A DNA stretch of 64,000 bases from Allomyces arbusculus. Lineage: Eukaryota; Blastocladiomycota; Blastocladiomycetes; Blastocladiales; Blastocladiaceae. The stretch spans positions 1 through 64,000 of the forward strand of contig JADHYV010000029.1 in assembly GCA_027604705.1 (NCBI GenBank), in the 5' to 3' direction. This document shows positions 57,769-64,000 of this stretch, one piece after another. The notes beneath the pieces were generated by a model. It was not told the origin of the DNA and did not search any database. It saw only the letters and a program-made list of their open reading frames with translations. Each line of letters opens with the position of its first letter. Within the stretch, counting starts at the first letter, position 1. The translations under genes were made by a program, and so were the position numbers.

Positions 57769-59497
57769 TCACTCAACCTCGTCCTCGGGACTCTCCATTG
57801 ACAACAGCGCGCGGTCCATGTCGGCATTCGCCGCATCCAGGTCGGCCGCACGGACGCCGACTGGCACATCCTCGCTCATCCCGGCTGGGTCCAGACCGAA
57901 CCCGAGCGTCGACATGCGTTTGTTCGTGGCGAGCATCGGCGTCATGTTCAGCAGACCGAACCCGAGCGCGGGCGAGCGCGTTGCCGCGGCCGCGGCAGCA
58001 GCCGACGCGGCGGATGCTTGCACTTGAGAGGAGAGCGCGGCGAGCTGCGCGCGGATCTGCGTGGGGACAATCAAGTCAGCCAAAGTCATCACAGTGTGAA
58101 GAAAAAGGAGCGGACGTACATCAGCCAACTCGTCGCGCACCTTAGCCGCATCCCGCTCAGCTTCCACACGTCGCGCGCGCTCGGCCGCCGCATCGGCCGA
58201 CAACTACCATGGCCCCCAATCGTCAGTCCAATCCAATCCACCACGTCCCAATCCACACCAAAATCACGTACCTCACCCACTTTGCGCGCAAGCACCGTGA
58301 CCGTCACCGCCATCTGATCCACGACTTTCGCCGCCGTCGCGGGACTCGCCCACTCGCCCTCGTCCTCATCCTCGGGCAACTCACACTCGTCCACGAGCGG
58401 CTCACTGCCATGCACAGACGCGCGCGCATAGGCGAGCGCCAACGAAAGTCGCCGTGTCGCGTCACGCGGCCAAGCTACACCATCGCCCGCGTGTTAGTCC
58501 CCGTGGACTTCACCGTCAAACGTTGGCAAACCACGCCTTACTGTTTCCTGCAACCGGCCTCGCCTCGACAGCCGCGCGCACACGACGCGCACGACTGCGG
58601 CTCCGACTCGTCCCCCCCTTCCGCACCTGCCGCCGGCGCTCAAACGCGCGCACGTCCTCGTCCACGTCTGCACTCCCCTCTGAATCTTCGGCAGTCCAGC
58701 TCGTCGCGTCATCACCTCCGACAGGCGACGGAGCCGCACGTACTTTCGGTGCCCGGGGTGGCGGAGGCGGATGGTCGGGCCAGGTGGGCGCGTCGGCAGG
58801 GGTAATCCGGCGACGAGTGCGCGATGGGGCCGCAGAGGTGGACGAGCGGGGCGGGAGGTATTGGCCGGGTTGTGGTGCGAGGAGTCGTTTCCGGCGTTCC
58901 TAGTGGAGCGGAGAGGGTTGGGGGCGCGGTGAGGAAGGGCACGCGGGGGCGGATGCGGTTGCGGTGATCGATCGCGACAGCAGTAGCGACACGAACTTGT
59001 TCCTCGGGCGACAAACGCAGTTTGTCGAGGTCGCTGACAGAGCTCTATAACCGCATCACGCCAGCGTCAGCATCATTCGTGCGCTGGTTTCGGAGAGACT
59101 GTCGGAGACGCACGTTCCACTCGGCGCGCGGCGCGTCCGCCACTGGCGTAGTCGGCGCACGCGCCGTCGGCTTACTCGCTGCTATCGCAGTCTTCTTGCC
59201 CGGCACAACAGCGGGCGCCGTTGCGAGCCGCGTCGCCGATGTCTTGCGCGGCAAATTGGTCTCGGCAGCTGTACTCGGCGCCGTCGACGGCAGCACTGCG
59301 GCGGGCGTTCGTGTCGTTGCTGCCACGTGCGGCCGCGGGATGCCCGTCGCTGGCGAGGACGGAGCAATACCAGCACGCCAGGTAGTGGTCGCGGTAGGTG
59401 TCGGCAGGCCCGACGGCGCGGTGGTCGATCCGCGGCGTGACGCTGTCGGGGTGGTCACGGGCGACGCGGTGGTGCTGGTGCTGGTTGCAGCGTCCAT
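57769..59497 (-). CDS. Six-exon coiled-coil protein with basic N-terminus
   Basis: Not recognised. Exons in phase: 59497-59114, 59044-58943, 58899-58542, 58474-58272, 58203-58120, 58056-57769, giving 472 residues. The first exon is Thr/Pro/Ala-rich and basic (GKKTAIAASKPTARA). Exon 2 is helical (LDKLRLSPEEQVRVATAVAI). Exon 3 has a basic run (ERRKRLLAPQPGQYL) and a Pro-rich part. Exons 4-6 hold an acidic patch (ELPEDEDEGEW) and a coiled coil (AAERARRVEAERDAAKVRDE; RAQLAALSSQV). Two copies of a short motif, ALGFGLLN and TLGFGLDP, lie near the end. It may be a cytoskeletal, kinetochore or spindle-pole component, but nothing diagnostic is seen. Confidence 0.7.
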
Positions 59498-59964
59498 CGT
59501 ACAGTGCTGTGGTCGTGAGGATTGCAGCGGTGCTCGTCGTCGTGGTTGTGGTGGTGTGGTTGCAGGAGAGAGAAAGGATCGGCGGGCGACGGCGGCGCGG
59601 CCGCGAACATGCCTCTGCAAACTTCGTCAAACCCTGCAGCAGCAACGTTGCAACCCGTGCTGTGTTTCCTGCCAGTCGTTTCCCAGCGCACATCACCGAC
59701 CACATCACCAAATCCAATTTTGCTCGACAGCAGCACCGGGCGCGTGCGGACCGGCCGCCGCCCCCGGCGCGGGAATCATCATTTCCTAGTTCACGCTCTA
59801 CTGCACCGTGTCTATCGCGACTGTGCCGTGCCGTCCACTTGCGCGCGCCACACCTCCTCGTCGACGGCGCGCGCGCCGGCCAGCGCGAGTGCGTCGCCCA
59901 ACCCAGCCCAACCCAACCCCAAAATACCGAAACCAAAAAGATTCAAAAAAGCAGGACCGGCGCT

Positions 59965-61684
59965 TCACGACATCAAAAACCCGAGCGCCATCTTGTTCCT
60001 TGCCGCCGCCGCCTGTTGACCGGTCCCGGGACTCGTCGCGCGCGACGTGGCCAAGGACGCCAACGCGCTCGCCGCTACGGCCTCACCGTCCTCGTCATCC
60101 ACATCAATGTCCTCACCCGACACGTCGTCGTCGGCCTCGGCCATGACCACATTCTCGTCCATTTCCTCGTCGTCTTCCGGCGCTGGCAGAACGACCGTCT
60201 CGGCGCGCGTCGCCGACGGCGGCGGCGACGCCAGCACACCCGAATTCGCCCCACTCGTCCCGCGCATCGCCGCGACGCGCGACAGGTGCAACTGGCTCTC
60301 GCAATGCAGCAAAACCGTCCTCGGCGACCTGACACGGTCCAACTTGACCGACTTGGCGCACGCGCGGCAATAGACGGTCTCCGGATCGACGACCGTGAAC
60401 AGCGGGTTCTGCTCAACGTGCATGACGTACGCCGACTCGAGCACTTCGCGCTTCATCACCGCACTGGGGTCGCGCGTCGTGCCGTGCAGCAGCGCGTGCA
60501 ACTTGTCGGTATGCTTGAGTGACTGCTCGTGCCGCAAGATATAGCGTAAATTGGCGCGAGAGGACATTTTGAACGTGCGCGCACAGATCGTGCAGTAGGT
60601 GGCCAAATGGTTGTCCATGGCGTAGTAGACGGGGTTCTCGAGCACCGCTTCCTCGTACGACTGGTACGGCAAGTACCGCACCGACGCGTCGGGCGCGTCG
60701 GCGGCCGAGGTGAGCGAGCGGAGCGGAGCCGCGCCGCCGGCGGTCGCGGTCGTCGGGGTTGTCGGTGCGGTCGCTGAGTCGCTCGAGGACGCAGCGGCGG
60801 CGGCGGCGGGGGACGGCAGTTTGCGTTTCTCGTAGAACGCGATGATCTTCAACTAAAGTAGCGCGCACCAAATCGCGTCAGCTCCATCCATCCATTACCA
60901 TCCACTTCGAGAACTCACAACGTACAAAATGCGCCGGCGTGCCATACTCATCCATGACCCCCGCAGGCACCGGCGCCGGGACTCGTTTCGGTTTCCCGAT
61001 CCGGTGCGCGCGCCGGCGACTGCCTGTCCCACTTACCGCCGGGTCCGACATCGCCGGCGTCGCTCCTGCCGCAGCCGCCGCAGCCGCCGCATGCGTGGGC
61101 GCGACGGGCGTCGCTGGCGCGCTCGGCGACGCCGGGACCGACGACGACGCGACCGACGAGACGGGCGAGTACGGCAGCGTCGGGGAATACGGCAGGGTCG
61201 GCGAGTAGGGAGCCGACGTCGGGTGTGGCCAATACGGGCTCGCGGGCGGGGGAGCGGCGCAGCCGCAGCTGCACGCGCCGTGCGCGGTCGGACCGGGCGC
61301 GGGCGCTCCGTGGTGGTGGCCGTGGTGGATGGAAGTTGGCGGCGGGAGCGGGTGCACGGTGAGCGGCGGCGGCGCGTGCGTGCGCGGCGCAGTCGACGTG
61401 GAGAACGGCACGGGCGCGCGCGGCAGGTCGTGGTGGGAAGGGTGCCGTTGATGGTGGTGCTGGTGCGGAGCACAGTACGCGTCGTTCCCACGAACAGGCG
61501 CGGGCGCCGGCGCGTGTTGCCAAGACGATGTCGATGCACTGGAAGTTGGTGGGAACGGCGACGGCAACGGCGGCATCGCGGTCGTCGACGGCGGCGGGAC
61601 GCGCGCGCTGGCGCTGCCCGCGGGCGGCGTGATGGACGCTGGGTAGTAGCCGTACCCGGCCGCGGTGGTCGTCGTGGTGGTCAT
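59965..61684 (-). CDS. Nuclear protein with two C2H2-type zinc fingers
   Basis: Two exons in phase, 61684-60926 and 60852-59965, giving 548 residues. Exon 1 is Pro/Ser/His-rich with His runs and a repeated YSPTLPYSPTLPYSPV, then a basic signal (RRRAHRIGKPKR). Exon 2 has two similar fingers with unusually long spacing: Y-C-T-I-C ... LRHEQSLKH (about 340-368) and Y-C-R-A-C ... LLHCESQLH (about 412-445), each C-x2-C followed after about 18 residues by two His. An acidic tail (EDDEEMDENVVMAEADDDVS) follows. Wide-spaced fingers of this sort occur in nucleic-acid-binding proteins such as U1-like and BED-like fingers. Probably a transcription or RNA-binding factor. Confidence 0.75.
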
Positions 61685-61739
61685 GGTGTTGGTGTTGTTG
61701 TTGACGGTGTCGGGCAGAGCGGGTCGGTCCGGGAATGGG

Positions 61740-64000
61740 GATGAAATGCAGAGGCGGGCTGTGTGGCAACGCGATTGAACTCGGATGGTTGGCGGCGCGT
61801 TGGTTGGCGACCGAGCTGATCAGCTTGGCGCGCACGTCACGACGTCACGGACGACAGGTCGAGGGTTGGGTTCGCAGCGACAATGGGCGTCGAGACCGGC
61901 AACAACGGCTGCGGAGCGCGCAAGAGCGAGGAGGACAACGGGTCCGTGCACGACCAGACCGAAGGAGCGCCGGGGCCGGAGGGGGCACGGCCGATACTTA
62001 TCCCCGGCCGCCAAGCTGCTCGAGGAGGAACAACCACACACCACCGACCTGCGCGCGCGTCGGTCGTGTGCACGCCGCCACATGCGCGGCGACAACGGCC
62101 GACGCCAGCGACGCCGGCCGTGCGTCCCGACTTCATGGAACCTCGAGGCACGCTCACTTCGCCGTCTCGCGCGCGGGGTCGTACAGCGTCTCCACGCTCG
62201 CCGCGAGCAGAAACGTCATGGCGCCGTGTGAGCGCGCCGGCGCATAATGCGTCGAACCATGACTTTCGGGGGACCAGCTGGCAACAATCAAGTTTGACGT
62301 TGTCGTCCAACAGACACACACCCGCCGGAAAACGAAATGGCGCGCACAAATGCCAGGTGCCCGGGACAATCCTCTCGAAGCCCATGATGAGAAGGGGTGG
62401 ATGGGGTCGCGGGTCTCCCAGTTTTCCCGGACCCACCGGCACGGCGTGCGATCAAAACGACTGTGCGTGTGTGGTTCGCGTTTTGCTTTCAAACAGGCAC
62501 ACGCGCTTGCCCATGGAGCCTCCTTCTCCCTCCACCAAGACAAGCACGGCAAGAGAAAACAACCACCGACTTCGAAACGGATTGAAACAAAGCGCACGAG
62601 CCTGAAACTCGAGTCTTGGCGGCCGACATCACGGACAAACGCACCGGCTTGGGGCGTGGCCGCCACCGCCTTCTCCACCCAGTGTGGGGGCAGTGCCGGG
62701 AAGATGATTGCCGGTGATGGAAGCATAATTTACGAAACGCCGGCGATGGCGTTCGTCGTGCCGTCGTGCCGTCGCGCCCACGTTGCACCGGTTGGGGGAG
62801 TTTGAAAAAGATTGTGCGAGAGCACAACTGATGCATGGCCGATTTGCCATCGCATGCGCCTTGAAAACCAAGAGCCGAGGGGTCGCCGGGTCGCACAGCA
62901 CTCTATGGTGCTGGTTGTGCGATCAGCACTGGTTGTTGTGCTCCCGCCGCTTTGTTCACGACTCTGCACGTCGCGCCGTGTTTGCCCCAGTCCCCTTCGC
63001 GTTCGCTCTCATTTGGATCGTGTGTGCGACGAGGTGTGTGCGACGAGCACGACCGACGAGCAAGAATGAGACCCTCTCACGTCAAACCATCTTGCCGCGG
63101 TTGATTTCTCTCACCTTTGAACAATCGGACGGGCCCAGGGAGACAACCAGCACGACAACCAGCAGATCGGAAGCGCACCGATGTGGCGTCAAGAAATGCG
63201 CCGAACAACGCGCTGACAACTTCGAACTTGAACAAAATCCAAAAGGCACGCGCGGCAAAAGCAATGAGTGACGTTGAACGTGTTGGCCAAACGGCGCGCG
63301 CGCCGCCAAGGGGGTAGCAATGAATTTTTCGCCCAGTTCGCCACAAAAACAAGGGTCGCACAAGCGACGCGAAACGCCAAACGAATCCAGTCATGGGGCG
63401 AGCGTGCATGGAGATTGCGAGCGCCGCTCGCCAAGGCATATGCCACGCGCACGGACGGCGGCAGAGGGGATTCCGGAAGGAAAGTGGGAGGAGATGCAGT
63501 GTGCGCAAGACCAGGGGGGGGGGGAGGGGGCGTGAACAATCGCTGACGCGCTGCGGTGGTGGAATGCGTGCTCGCTTTTATCTCGCGGCGGCGATCGCGA
63601 GCTCGCCCAGCAGTTGGGGCTGCGAGGACGTCGACGCTGGAGCAACTCTTGGTCTGCCCGGGGATAACAGCTCGCTCCACCACGGTGATGCGAGGAGATC
63701 ATGCTTTTGCGGGGAGTGCTGTCGCGCCAGCGGCGGTGCAATGGCAGCGACGGCGATGTCGACGACGGGTTGTTGCGAAAGCGATTCGGTCGAGTCGGAA
63801 AATGCAGTTGAGTTGGCGAATTCGCGTCCGCGTCACTCACATGTGATCGCGACGCTGTTCTGTTCCCGCCGTCTTTGCTGAGCCGCAGGGAAGCTGCTCG
63901 CCGTCACCAGTTTCATGGTCGGGCCGAGCGCGACGGCCCCTTCTCAACATCCAACACGTTGGACAGCATTGAACCTGCCGCGATCAAGCTGCAAACGCAA
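61740..64000. other. Right-end region, no supported gene
   Basis: Open frames in all phases have mixed Arg/Cys/Trp-rich composition and no recognisable domain; no exon chain with consistent splice sites was found. It may hold the promoter of the zinc-finger gene (just right of 61684) and sequence belonging to a gene beyond the window. A G run lies near 63520. Confidence 0.4.

Noticed and set aside
62154-62726. Minus-strand open frame of 190 codons
   Set aside because: No domain, mixed composition, and several equally long frames overlap it.
1-64000. CRISPR arrays, bacterial operons, rRNA or tRNA genes
   Set aside because: I saw no spaced direct repeats, no Shine-Dalgarno-led gene strings, and no B-box-like GGTTCGAATCC tRNA signature; the window is a eukaryotic chromosome.

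Overview
The window is the left end of a eukaryotic chromosome. Bases 1-262 are a telomere on the C-rich strand, followed by GC-rich sequence with many short spliceosomal introns (roughly 45-110 bp; donors usually GTACG or GTGCG, acceptors TAG or CAG). The gene set points to a zoosporic (flagellated) fungus: a chitin synthase, a secreted chitin deacetylase with a hevein-type chitin-binding module, an NME7-type flagellar nucleoside diphosphate kinase with a DM10 domain, and a cyclic-nucleotide-gated channel. GC richness and these genes together make Blastocladiomycota (Allomyces, Catenaria or Blastocladiella relatives) my best guess. This is inference, not proof.

Layout. 0-3.6 kb: telomere, then a low-complexity Q/H/A-rich gene ending only about 100 bp from the telomere. 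4.5-5.6 kb: an AT-richer fossil patch that looks like a decayed large-DNA-virus fragment. 5.9-7.6 kb: a membrane protein. 7.7-11.8 kb: a gene desert with one promoter-like site. 11.9-15.9 kb: an eight-exon Ras guanine-nucleotide exchange factor. 16.4-17.8 kb: chitin deacetylase. 18.2-23 kb: a Rad51-family paralogue, an MFS transporter, and a second, divergent Rad51-like gene without a Walker A lysine. 23.4-24.5 kb: a two-HMG-box protein that resembles mitochondrial TFAM/Abf2. 24.9-27.9 kb: a large helical protein, tentatively FANCA-like. 29.8-33.8 kb: chitin synthase. 34.3-40.6 kb: a segmental duplication in which a lineage-specific gene and broken 3' pieces of NME7 alternate, ending at the intact NME7. 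41.0-44.0 kb: the gated channel, whose pore lacks the usual filter signature and whose last intron holds an assembly gap. 44.3-48.0 kb: divergent TFIIA large subunit and a nuclear protein. 48.3-54.0 kb: a CHD/Mi-2/Mit1-like remodeller with four chromodomain-like units. 54.4-61.7 kb: a small membrane-anchored protein, a second RasGEF-domain protein, a coiled-coil protein and a two-zinc-finger protein. 61.7-64.0 kb: nothing convincing.

Themes. NME7 and the channel are head-to-head and could share a zoospore/flagellar promoter. Two Ras exchange factors imply Ras signalling. Chitin synthase and chitin deacetylase act on the same wall polymer. Rad51 paralogues and the possible FANCA relative suggest a loose cluster of recombination/repair functions. 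The most unusual features are the variable telomere repeat, the channel pore, the NME7-associated duplication and the Walker-less Rad51 relative. Exon coordinates were worked out by hand from splice-site and frame agreement and are not backed by transcripts.
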